NCBI GenBank assembly: GCA_900769835.1
Contig: CAAGIE010000015.1
Span: forward strand, 1 to 12,159
Origin: an uncultured Oscillospiraceae bacterium
GTDB lineage: Bacteria; Bacillota; Clostridia; Oscillospirales; Oscillospiraceae
Length of the DNA: 12,159 nucleotides
Direction: 5' to 3'
Part shown: piece by piece, positions 5,835-12,159 of the stretch
Layout of the letters: every line of letters begins with the position of its first letter
How positions within the stretch are numbered: position 1 is the stretch's first letter
The notes under the pieces: generated by a model
Told to the model about the DNA's origin: nothing
The model's input: the letters and a program-made list of their open reading frames with translations, nothing else
Database searches by the model: none
Made by a program: the position numbers and the translations under genes

Positions 5835-7829
5835 TTATTTGTATTCCAGGTTTAACGCAATGCAGGTTTTCGCCGGGACATCCGATGTGATATGCATCCG
5901 CATACCATCGTCGCTCAACCTGCCCTCTGCACCGCAAATACTTACGTTTTTGCAGGGTCTTGCCAGGTTAATATCAAAATCGAAGAGCATATCCTCGCCC
6001 AGATTGCCAAACAACACCGCAGCGCTGCTGCCGTCGCTATTACATTTATATAATGTATAGATGTCCGGCTCGTGGGCAATGGAGGGATAAGCATCGTTCA
6101 GGAATTGGAGGATCTGCTGCTGACGCGCGTAGGATGCGCAGTAGGAGCAGCTTTGGCCAAGGACGTCTACATCTGCAAGAAGCACCAGGAATCGGGTGGT
6201 GCCGTTGTCGTAGACATAAGAGGCCGGGAGGCCGCTAATATATCGGCTTTGGATCTGGGCCGCGGGATTGACCCGGCAGTCGAAGAAGCCGGTGCCGAGG
6301 TAGCCGGGACGGAAGATCCGGGGATAGGTAATATTGATTTGCTGCTTTTTGCCGTTGGGAAGTTCGAACACTTCCCTGCCCTGGTCGTCTGCGGCCTTAT
6401 AAGACTCAAGGCCTACATCCACGCCCCGGTCCATCAGGATCCTGGCGGCGGGAATATCGATGATCAAGTTCTTGGGGAATTTTTCTTCGGGGATGTATCT
6501 CGCATCGTCACCGAATGCAGCCGCATAGGCAGGCGCCTCTTCAGGCTCTTCATACCGCACCGGCACGCTGAGCTGGGTCAGCATTGCGATCTCCGGCGCA
6601 AATACACGGCGCATCACATCCTTCTCCGCCGCATAGGTGCCATCAAAGGTGGCGGGGAGCAAGGCGGTACCGATGGTCCGCATAGGACGGTAGATCTGCA
6701 CACCCTCTGCCTGCTTATCGGCAAAGTGGTCTTCGATCCAACGGTACATCGGTTCGTTGCGCTTGTGGTGCTTGAGGTAGCCGGTTTCATATTCCGGAGT
6801 GGAAACGTAGTCGATTAAGTATTTCAGAGAACCCATACCGCCGCTGGCCCGCAGCGCCAGATCGAAACATTCGGCATAACTTGCGGGGACATGGTAGCGA
6901 GGACGGGGATATGTATCATTTTCATTGAAGACCTCGATGCCGGAATCGCGGCACCAGACCTCCTGCTGGCGGGCATGCTCAATGACCATATTGAGTTTCA
7001 TACCCGGGAAGCGGTTACGACCGATAGTCACCCAGTAGGGCGCGGAGGTGAACCGCAGGAAAGGCTTGGTATCGCCGGCCAGGATCTTCGTCAGGGTGAT
7101 GGCGTCTGCGCCCTCAATATCCCAGGAAGTATAGCCTGCGCAGAAGCCCATCCGGATGGTAGGATCTACCTCGTTGAGCGCTTCACGGACTTTGGTACAG
7201 AAGCGCTTGTGAGTATCTCGCATTACAGAACGCCAACAGGCTCTATAATGGTTGTTGCCATGGGTGAAGATCAACTCGCCCAGGCGCTTACGGTTGTTCA
7301 GAGGGTGCTTGATCTTCTCTTCCAGAAGTTTCATATGACGGGGGCAGAAGCAACCGATACCGGGACGGACAGAAAGGCAAAGATCGTCGTCCAGCATGAT
7401 CAGGTCGGGCTTGAGCACCGCAATGTCGCGGATCTGCTGGCAGAATGCATCCACAAAATCGGGATCTTCCGGACAGAACGCTGCGTTGTCTTTCGGCTCA
7501 CTCTCCTGCGTGACGGAGGTGATGCGTGTCCAATCCTTAGCGCGCTCATTGACGCCGCCCTTTTCGCCGGCCAGAGGGCCGCCGAAGCCATAAGCATTGA
7601 TCCACACACCGACTTCATAGCCGGCCTCTTTGAAGAACTCAACGTTCTTCTTCAGTCGTGCGTATGTCTCGCTCTGGGTGCCGTTAAACAGCACGTCCTG
7701 GCCGTCTGCTATCCAGACACGGAACGCACCGCTCTGGCGAACCTGCTCCAGGGTTGCCTGTCTGGTCTCGTCTGTGACCACTCGGCTCATTATGGGAACG
7801 GAAATAGGATAACCGTCGTTCATACCCAT
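5835..7829 (-). CDS. Glycoside-hydrolase-like TIM-barrel protein, function uncharacterised
   Basis: This is a 664-residue protein with no signal peptide, so probably cytoplasmic. Residues about 1-380 look like a clan GH-A type (beta/alpha)8 barrel. VGVWINAYGFGG (73-84) is a strand-loop typical of such barrels. LIMLDDDLCL (143-152) lies where a fourth-strand acid is expected, and it is followed by a Cys pair (CFC, 160-162) resembling the GH42 Cys-rich loop. FNENDTYPRPRYH (301-313) offers Glu303 as a candidate nucleophile near strand seven. The C-terminal portion (about 385-664) resembles the flavodoxin-like and beta-sandwich regions found after GH42-like barrels. These assignments are by eye; I do not recognise a named family. 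The ATG at 7829 has GGAG eight bases upstream and is preferred over a second ATG two codons later. It lies 12 bases after the SGNH gene and ends 10 bases before the split MBL gene. Inferred role: cleaving imported oligosaccharides. Confidence 0.75.
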   Translation of the reverse strand: MGMNDGYPISVPIMSRVVTDETRQATLEQVRQSGAFRVWIADGQDVLFNGTQSETYARLKKNVEFFKEAGYEVGVWINAYGFGGPLAGEKGGVNERAKDWTRITSVTQESEPKDNAAFCPEDPDFVDAFCQQIRDIAVLKPDLIMLDDDLCLSVRPGIGCFCPRHMKLLEEKIKHPLNNRKRLGELIFTHGNNHYRACWRSVMRDTHKRFCTKVREALNEVDPTIRMGFCAGYTSWDIEGADAITLTKILAGDTKPFLRFTSAPYWVTIGRNRFPGMKLNMVIEHARQQEVWCRDSGIEVFNENDTYPRPRYHVPASYAECFDLALRASGGMGSLKYLIDYVSTPEYETGYLKHHKRNEPMYRWIEDHFADKQAEGVQIYRPMRTIGTALLPATFDGTYAAEKDVMRRVFAPEIAMLTQLSVPVRYEEPEEAPAYAAAFGDDARYIPEEKFPKNLIIDIPAARILMDRGVDVGLESYKAADDQGREVFELPNGKKQQINITYPRIFRPGYLGTGFFDCRVNPAAQIQSRYISGLPASYVYDNGTTRFLVLLADVDVLGQSCSYCASYARQQQILQFLNDAYPSIAHEPDIYTLYKCNSDGSSAAVLFGNLGEDMLFDFDINLARPCKNVSICGAEGRLSDDGMRMHITSDVPAKTCIALNLEYK

Positions 7830-7841
7830 AGTTGTGTCTCC

Positions 7842-8954
7842 TTAGTCTAAGTGTAGTGCTTCTTTCAGCACCGGGGTCAATGCATTTGCCATATAGTGGA
7901 AGCCCACGTCATTGGGGTGGGTTCCGTCTACGAAGCAGTCGGTAGGACTGGGCGCGCCAAAGGCGTTGGCGCCGTCGATAAAGTAGATATTGGTGTCGCC
8001 GTTCTCTTTTGCGCGGCGGACAGAATCCTGAATGATCCGGCGGCGGGTCTCTGCTTCCGCAAACTTGCCGGGCCAGTCATATTCACCCATACTGCAACGG
8101 GACATACAGATAATGGGAATGTCCGGATGGGCCTTGCGGATGATTTCATAGAAGGGATAGTGGGTATCCTGCAACCACTGGGGGGACTGGGCATTATGGT
8201 CATAGTCGAACACGAAGGCACTCATTTCAAGAGAAGCGATGTATTCAGCCATTGCCTTGTCGCCACGGGCGCTATCGGAAAAGCCCAGATTGATATGATC
8301 CAAGTTCAGGTTACGGGTGGCGATTGCGGGGTAGCAAGTACCGGGCCGGGAAGCACAGCCTCCCTGGGTTACGGAAGAACCGTAGAACACCACGGGTTTA
8401 TCCAGCCGGTAGTCCTTAGGAGCCTTCAAAACAGACTCTCCGTGGATGCCGATCTCCAATTCCGCAATGCCGTTATACAGCGGGAAATTGATTGTGATCT
8501 CACGCATAGATCTGTCGGCAAAGTAGGTGCCGCAGGAACGGTAGCCGTCTTTATCCACATTGCCATGCCAGAAAGGAGGGCCGAAGTTTTTGAAGAAGTG
8601 GCTGCTGCCGTCTTCTTCGGTTATGTACAGATCGAAGCCTGCAGTGCCGGTCAGGGGCATATGGGGAGCGATGAACATAGGCTGGGTCCACTTGCAGCGG
8701 ATTGCCACATACTCACTGTCGGTTGCGAACCGAACTCTGCCGCCTGCCGTATGCAGGTACAGGCTCTTCATATTGTCTGCAGATTTACATTCGCTGCCCA
8801 CAGACCAGGGAACACGGCTGAATCGGTTGCCGTCTTTATCAACCAGCAGACCGTAAACCTTCAGCTCCGGGCTGGGAACACTATGCCAGACGATGCCTTC
8901 CTTGTAGGGCGCTTCCCCCACATCGAACATTGTCTTTTCTTTGATTTCAGCCAT
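7842..8954 (-). CDS. SGNH/GDSL esterase with N-terminal GxDLY domain
   Basis: This is a predicted carbohydrate esterase (deacetylase-like) of 370 residues without a signal peptide. The N-terminal jelly-roll-like domain (about 10-180) contains GFDLY at 106-110, the hallmark that names the GxDLY domain (Pfam PF14607). The catalytic SGNH domain (PF14606, Lipase_GDSL_3 style) starts at about 187. Block I is GSSVTQGG with Ser194 as the nucleophile; block II is INLGFSDSARG (Gly224); block III is YDHNAQSP (Asn254). Block V is DGTH with Asp343 and His346 completing the triad. All four signature residues are present, so the enzyme should be active. Start: GGAGGT lies eight bases before the ATG at 8954. 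It sits 32 bases after the YesL-like gene and 12 bases before the glycosidase-like gene. Likely role: removing acetyl or other ester groups from imported oligosaccharides before glycosidic cleavage; the exact substrate is not visible. Confidence 0.9.
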   Translation of the reverse strand: MAEIKEKTMFDVGEAPYKEGIVWHSVPSPELKVYGLLVDKDGNRFSRVPWSVGSECKSADNMKSLYLHTAGGRVRFATDSEYVAIRCKWTQPMFIAPHMPLTGTAGFDLYITEEDGSSHFFKNFGPPFWHGNVDKDGYRSCGTYFADRSMREITINFPLYNGIAELEIGIHGESVLKAPKDYRLDKPVVFYGSSVTQGGCASRPGTCYPAIATRNLNLDHINLGFSDSARGDKAMAEYIASLEMSAFVFDYDHNAQSPQWLQDTHYPFYEIIRKAHPDIPIICMSRCSMGEYDWPGKFAEAETRRRIIQDSVRRAKENGDTNIYFIDGANAFGAPSPTDCFVDGTHPNDVGFHYMANALTPVLKEALHLD

Positions 8955-8986
8955 AGGAGATAACCTCCAATTCTCAAGTTTACGAA

Positions 8987-9619
8987 TTAGCCGTAGTTAA
9001 ATTCGCTGGACTCCTCCAAATGCTTGAAGGGCTTGCGGATGAGCCACATATTGTAGTTGGCTGCCATCGCGTACCAGATCGCCGCAAGGTAGATCACGAT
9101 CTGGGGGCCAAGCAGGAAGAACAGAAACGCAGGCAGAGCATTTACGATGGCCATCATCAAGGATCTCCAGAAATTGGAAAGCACGCAGATGAATGCATTG
9201 CGGATGGTCTCCATCACTGTGTTCTCAAACCGGGAGAGCAGAGCAAAGGACCAGGAGGTCACCATCAGGAACAGGGTGATCACGCCGATGTCGATATAAC
9301 CGATCATCTTGAAGCCGGGGCTGGGGAATGTAAAGCAGGAGATCAGGCTGATACCCAGGATCCAGCCGATCAACACAAAGATCAGCCACATCGCAGTGGA
9401 CTTCCAGAAGTTCTGCTTGAATGCGTGCCAGAAATCTCTTGCGACTTTGTCCTCTCCCCTGCGCTGCTTACCGACGCAGTAGTACATCGCAGTAGTCGCC
9501 GCGCCGATGGTCACGATCGGGAGCGAAAACAACACCGTCAGCAGATTCAGGACGATCCAATCCCAGAGATTGGAAAGCATCCGCATTATCGGTGAATTCA
9601 GGTTAAAAATACTTGCCAT
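8987..9619 (-). CDS. YesL-family (DUF624) membrane protein
   Basis: This is a 210-residue polytopic membrane protein of the YesL/DUF624 family (PF04854), commonly found in operons with LplA/LplB/YtcP-type sugar importers. In Bacillus it sits in the rhamnogalacturonan yes cluster; its molecular role is unproven. Numbered from the chosen start, the sequence shows about five membrane segments (about 20-45, 75-97, 107-128, 145-168, 170-190). It has the family-like N-terminus (NLNSPIMRMLSNLWDWIVLN) and the loop RRGEDKVARDFWHAFKQNF. I chose ATG 9619 over an ATG 36 bases upstream because GGAGG lies five bases before it, and the family starts near this residue; the longer start would lie over AT-rich promoter-side DNA. 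It is the first gene of the operon, about 80 bases downstream of a probable promoter. Confidence 0.88.
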   Translation of the reverse strand: MASIFNLNSPIMRMLSNLWDWIVLNLLTVLFSLPIVTIGAATTAMYYCVGKQRRGEDKVARDFWHAFKQNFWKSTAMWLIFVLIGWILGISLISCFTFPSPGFKMIGYIDIGVITLFLMVTSWSFALLSRFENTVMETIRNAFICVLSNFWRSLMMAIVNALPAFLFFLLGPQIVIYLAAIWYAMAANYNMWLIRKPFKHLEESSEFNYG

Positions 9620-9702
9620 GGAGTCCTCCAAAATAAGCCTTCGAAAATGCCTCATTTCCTAAAAAAGGGCGCAGTAAGGTCAAAGATATAATTCTCTGTA
9701 AT

Positions 9703-9731
9703 ATGATATACTATAATATAAAAAAAAGCAA
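9703..9731 (-). promoter_or_regulatory. Probable sigma-A promoter of the glycan operon
   Basis: On the minus strand, TTGCTT (9731-9726) and TATCAT (9708-9703) are separated by 17 bases and embedded in very AT-rich DNA, about 84 bases before the YesL start. The -10 matches five of six consensus bases and the -35 at least three. Overlapping TATA-rich runs mean the exact -10 could shift by a few bases. The remaining sequence between 9732 and 9820 shows no clear gene or operator. Confidence 0.4.
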
Positions 9732-9820
9732 TAGTTATTTTGTGTTTTTTCTCAAATGCGGTGCCCAAAAAACGTTGGTTTTTCGTCATTTTGTACGGAA
9801 TTCGGATATCCCCCAAAACA

Positions 9821-9851
9821 AGAAAAAACGGCACGATTTTCGTGCCGTTTT
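9821..9851 (-). terminator. Intrinsic terminator of the SIS-MFS unit
   Basis: A perfect 12-bp stem (AAAACGGCACGA with its complement) and a 3-base loop span 9851-9825, followed on the minus strand by TTTTTT and further T-rich DNA. It begins seven bases after the MFS stop. It separates this unit from the YesL operon. The A-rich flank makes it potentially bidirectional, but no plus-strand gene is present to use it. Confidence 0.9.
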
Positions 9852-9857
9852 CTTCGA

Positions 9858-11027
9858 TTATTTCCGTTTATTTGTGAACAAAATAAGAACAACGCCCAAA
9901 CCGGCGAAGCAGGCCATCAATAAAAAGCCTGTTCTGATACTAAAATAGTCGGAAATGACACCCATCAAGAGGGGCGCAATGGTGCTGCCAACAGAGCCGG
10001 AAGAACTCATAATTCCGGCGACTGCGCCGGAGTGCTCCCGGTGCTGGCCGGTGGCAAGCGCGACCAGTCCGGACCAGATCGGTGCGCAGGCAAAGCCGAT
10101 CAGGAAGCAAAGAGCCAGAGATAAATAGGCGAAACCGGAGAAGCACAGGCCTGCAAACAACACACCTGTGATCAGAAAATGCACTGCCAGAGTCGTGCTC
10201 AATTTCTCAGACTTCAGCCGCAGGACAAACCGGGAAATGGTCATACCTCCCCAGTACAGACTGATGGCGTATGCACCCAGATCCTCCCGCTTCAGTTCCT
10301 TTGTAAAGTAACTTTCGGCAAAGTTGCCAATGCCCTTTTCGATGCTGATATACAGCAGCATCGAGGCCATACAAAGCAACAAAACCACAGAGCCGAAAAC
10401 AGAGAGTTTCTTTCCGTTATTTTGGATTTTTTCCTGCTTCTGCGTCGTTTGACGGGCAGGAAAAGCGCTCAGGATCAGCAGGACAAACATCACCAAAAAG
10501 CCTGCGCCGCTAAGGATGAACATAGTGCGCCAGTCAGCATTTGCAGACTTCATAAGCCAACGCACCAGAACGGGGCCAAGCACTGCGCCTGCAGACAAAA
10601 AGCCCTGGGAAATATTGATATTTCTCGCAGACTTCCCGGGATCCAGGTCAGCCAGGACCGCAGTGGACACGCTTTCGCACACACTGTGGCCGATGCCTAC
10701 CATCGTCAGGCCGATCAGGCAGACAATGAGACCGGGCGCTCCGGCACAAATGCCGCAACCTGCCGCAAACACCAAGACAAAACTCAGCAGGATCTTTTTC
10801 TTGCCCACTTTGTCGGAGATCGCGCCCATCAAAATGGGAAAGAACAGAGATATCATGTGGGGAACGGAAACCAAAATGCCAATGCCGGTGCCTAATCTGT
10901 CTCCGTCGGACATAAAGGCGGCAGACATATCCGATATCACATACTGCAAACCGCCCATGTAGAAACCATAGATCAGCAGCAGTATGGAAAGAAGCATCAG
11001 CAAACGGCGAGACCGTATGCCATTCAT
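9858..11027 (-). CDS. Major facilitator superfamily transporter
   Basis: This is a 389-residue secondary transporter with about 12 membrane helices in two halves joined by a charged central loop (ARQTTQKQEKIQNNGKK, about residues 190-206). The MFS signature in the loop between helices 2 and 3 reads GAISDKVGKKK (about 68-78), matching the G-x-x-x-D-x-x-G-x-K pattern. Its size and lack of extra domains fit sugar, organic-acid or drug antiporters; sequence alone does not settle the cargo. The ATG at 11027 follows the SIS-domain stop by four bases and has only a weak purine-rich site (GGAAAGGG) within the end of that gene, so translation is probably coupled. The partner gene being a sugar-phosphate isomerase suggests, without proof, that the cargo is a sugar or sugar acid. 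A strong terminator lies directly downstream. Confidence 0.85.
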   Translation of the reverse strand: MNGIRSRRLLMLLSILLLIYGFYMGGLQYVISDMSAAFMSDGDRLGTGIGILVSVPHMISLFFPILMGAISDKVGKKKILLSFVLVFAAGCGICAGAPGLIVCLIGLTMVGIGHSVCESVSTAVLADLDPGKSARNINISQGFLSAGAVLGPVLVRWLMKSANADWRTMFILSGAGFLVMFVLLILSAFPARQTTQKQEKIQNNGKKLSVFGSVVLLLCMASMLLYISIEKGIGNFAESYFTKELKREDLGAYAISLYWGGMTISRFVLRLKSEKLSTTLAVHFLITGVLFAGLCFSGFAYLSLALCFLIGFACAPIWSGLVALATGQHREHSGAVAGIMSSSGSVGSTIAPLLMGVISDYFSIRTGFLLMACFAGLGVVLILFTNKRK

Positions 11028-11031
11028 TGGA

Positions 11032-11634
11032 TCACAGACCCTTTCCGTTCAAACGCTCGCCCACGGCTCCGCCGGGGTGGATCAATGCAAACTGCTCTGC
11101 GCGGTAGCCGGTCTCCTCGATCACAGCCGCCTGGAGAGCGTGGAAGATCATACAAAGTGCGGTGGTGGAAGTGGTGCCCTGGGCATTCCACTTATCGGTT
11201 TCACGGTTCACGTGCTGCTTCAGGACCACATCTGCGGCCTTTGCCAGAGGGGACTCCAGATTTTCGGTAACGGTGATGATCTTAACGCCCTTTGCCTTAC
11301 AGATATCCACGATGGGCAGCAACTCGCCGGTCTTACCGCCGCGGGATGCAAAGATCATTACATCACCTTCCTGCAAAAAGCCGGTGGCGCCGTGAACTGC
11401 CTCAGCGGGGCTGATGAAACGAGCGGGACGCTCGATGCAGCACATCAGGGGCGCAAAAAGCTGGCAGATAATGCCGGAGTGACCGCAGCCGGCAGCGCCG
11501 ATGCGGGTAGCAGAGCTCAGCAGATCCACTGCCTTGCCAAACTGCTCGGGATCGATATGGGCTTTCATTTCGCCGATACAAGCCTGCTCAATGTCATAAG
11601 CAGCATATACCGCGTTCAGGGATTCGGGTTTCAT
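11032..11634 (-). CDS. SIS-domain sugar-phosphate isomerase, KpsF/KdsD-like without CBS domains
   Basis: This is a predicted cytoplasmic aldose-ketose isomerase of sugar phosphates. The 200 residues form one SIS domain: GAAGCGHSG (47-54) is the phosphate-binding turn, SPAEAVHGATG (75-85) matches the HPAEAxHG block of arabinose-5-phosphate isomerases, and ASRGGKTGE (96-104) is the second phosphate loop. GTTSTTA (153-159) and FALIHPGGAVGERL (182-195, His186) are near-diagnostic of the KpsF/GutQ/KdsD family. Classical members run to about 320 residues with two C-terminal CBS domains; these are absent, and the gene ends cleanly with TGA, so it looks like a natural short form rather than a truncation. 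Gram-positives lack lipopolysaccharide, so a Kdo role is unlikely; a catabolic pentose- or hexose-phosphate isomerase is more plausible. The ATG at 11634 has AGGAGG nine bases upstream. It is coupled to the MFS gene. Confidence 0.85.
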   Translation of the reverse strand: MKPESLNAVYAAYDIEQACIGEMKAHIDPEQFGKAVDLLSSATRIGAAGCGHSGIICQLFAPLMCCIERPARFISPAEAVHGATGFLQEGDVMIFASRGGKTGELLPIVDICKAKGVKIITVTENLESPLAKAADVVLKQHVNRETDKWNAQGTTSTTALCMIFHALQAAVIEETGYRAEQFALIHPGGAVGERLNGKGL

Positions 11635-11661
11635 ACAAACATTCCTCCTGTGGATAATTTA

Positions 11662-11708
11662 TAAAAAACAAGACCGCCTCCCGGCAGGATATGCCGGAGG
11701 CAGGTCTT
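11662..11708 (-). terminator. Intrinsic terminator of the ferredoxin gene
   Basis: On the minus strand a long hairpin (11708-11670) builds from AAGACC/GGTCTT, a 6-bp block of GCCTCC/GGAGGC type and a 4-bp TGCC/GGCA top, with single-base bulges between blocks and a 5-base loop. TTGTTTTTTAT follows. It lies 13 bases after the ferredoxin stop and ends about 11 bases before the ribosome site of the SIS gene. That leaves little room for a separate SIS promoter, so readthrough or a promoter overlapping the hairpin is possible. Confidence 0.85.
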
Positions 11709-11721
11709 ATGTATAAACAAA

Positions 11722-12108
11722 TTACTTCTCTACGATCTCCAGGATCTCCATGGGGCAGGCCTTAACGCAGATGCCGCAGGCGATGCACTTGGTGGTGGTA
11801 GCACCAACGGGAGCCACCATTACCTTCATGGGGCAGATCTCAGCGCACTTGCCGCAGGAGGTGCAGAGTTTCTTATTGATCATATAGACACCGGTCTTGG
11901 GGTTCTGGGTAATAGCGCCGGCCTCGCAAGCCTTTGCACACTTACCACACTGGATGCAGGTCATGGGCTTTGCGCCGCTGCCCTTAGCCACGATCCGGAT
12001 GCAAGACAGGTCAGGATCAAAGGTCTTATAGAAAGCATTGGAACAAGCGCGGACACACTCCAGGCATGCCATACACTCGGTTCCCTTTTTAACAGTCAGT
12101 CTCTTCAT
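11722..12108 (-). CDS. 4Fe-4S ferredoxin with four cysteine motifs
   Basis: This is a soluble electron carrier of 128 residues. Four CxxCxxCxxxC motifs are visible: CMACLECVRAC (12-22), CIQCGKCAKAC (51-61), CTSCGKCAEIC (82-92) and CIACGICVKAC (109-119); the last two end with the usual Pro. Sixteen motif cysteines could hold up to four 4Fe-4S clusters, as in CooF/HycB/DmsB-like electron-transfer subunits or the small ferredoxins paired with aldehyde:ferredoxin oxidoreductases. There is no signal peptide or membrane segment. I chose ATG 12108 because GGAG lies ten bases upstream; a GTG at 12141 is in frame but has no ribosome site and overlaps the probable promoter. A terminator directly downstream makes it monocistronic. 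No redox partner is in the window, so the electron donor and acceptor are unknown. Confidence 0.88.
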   Translation of the reverse strand: MKRLTVKKGTECMACLECVRACSNAFYKTFDPDLSCIRIVAKGSGAKPMTCIQCGKCAKACEAGAITQNPKTGVYMINKKLCTSCGKCAEICPMKVMVAPVGATTTKCIACGICVKACPMEILEIVEK

Positions 12109-12144
12109 GGGTGATTTGCTCCTTCGTTCTCGTATTTCCACCTC

Positions 12145-12150
12145 ATTATA
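12145..12150 (-). promoter_or_regulatory. Probable -10 box of the ferredoxin promoter
   Basis: A perfect TATAAT on the minus strand lies 36 bases upstream of the chosen ATG, giving a short leader containing the GGAG site. The -35 region falls beyond the window edge, so the promoter cannot be confirmed. Confidence 0.45.
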
Positions 12151-12159
12151 CAGGATGCC

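Noticed and set aside
9620..9834. A 60-codon minus-strand frame at 9652-9834, and a 12-residue extension of the YesL-like gene to 9655.
   Set aside because: The short frame spans the terminator and AT-rich promoter region and has biased Phe/Ile/Lys content. The extension lacks a ribosome site, while the internal ATG at 9619 has GGAGG at ideal spacing.
12109..12141. GTG at 12141 as the ferredoxin start.
   Set aside because: No ribosome site precedes it, it is nearly adjacent to a perfect TATAAT, and the added 11 residues are basic and unlike the family N-terminus. The ATG at 12108 has GGAG upstream.
1..12159. CRISPR arrays, insertion sequences, attachment sites, tRNA or rRNA genes.
   Set aside because: I saw no regularly spaced direct repeats, transposase-like proteins, terminal inverted repeats or tRNA-like sequences by eye on either strand.

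Overview
All ten recognisable genes lie on the minus strand and are closely spaced. The window looks like chromosomal DNA of a Gram-positive, anaerobic, probably gut-dwelling clostridium (Oscillospiraceae/Ruminococcaceae-like). The reasons are strong GGAGG ribosome sites, diacyl-lipoprotein signal peptides, LplA/LplB/YesL-type sugar-transport genes without their own ATPase, a Cys-rich ferredoxin and roughly balanced base composition. The taxon is an inference from gene style, not from a marker gene.

Layout, in transcription order from high to low coordinates. (1) 12150-11662: a monocistronic four-motif 4Fe-4S ferredoxin with a visible -10 box upstream and a strong intrinsic terminator downstream. 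(2) 11634-9825: a two-gene unit, a KpsF/KdsD-like SIS-domain sugar-phosphate isomerase and an MFS transporter 4 bases downstream, closed by a perfect 12-bp terminator hairpin. (3) 9731-1: a long glycan-utilisation operon. It starts at a probable promoter near 9703-9731 and reads YesL-like membrane protein, two-domain SGNH esterase, glycoside-hydrolase-like TIM-barrel protein, two tandem metallo-beta-lactamase-fold (MBL) lipoproteins, a large sugar-binding lipoprotein, an LplB-type permease, and the start codon of another gene (expected second permease) at the window edge.

A reasonable model for region 3 is capture and import of a decorated oligosaccharide. The lipoproteins work on the outer face of the membrane, the permeases import the sugar using an ATPase encoded elsewhere, and the SGNH esterase and glycosidase-like protein, which have no evident signal peptides, process it in the cytoplasm. 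The substrate cannot be read from the sequence.

The most notable points are three. A single in-frame amber codon (5318-5320) splits the first MBL lipoprotein exactly where its tandem paralogue has a CAG Gln codon. Two paralogous surface MBL lipoproteins sit inside a sugar ABC operon, with no known role there. The 233-base gap before the sugar-binding protein can fold into a junction of three hairpins closed by a 7-bp stem, with a hairpin loop that pairs with a segment near the ribosome site; this is a candidate cis-regulatory RNA. No stretch over 300 bases lacks a gene, and I saw no tRNA, rRNA, CRISPR or insertion sequence.
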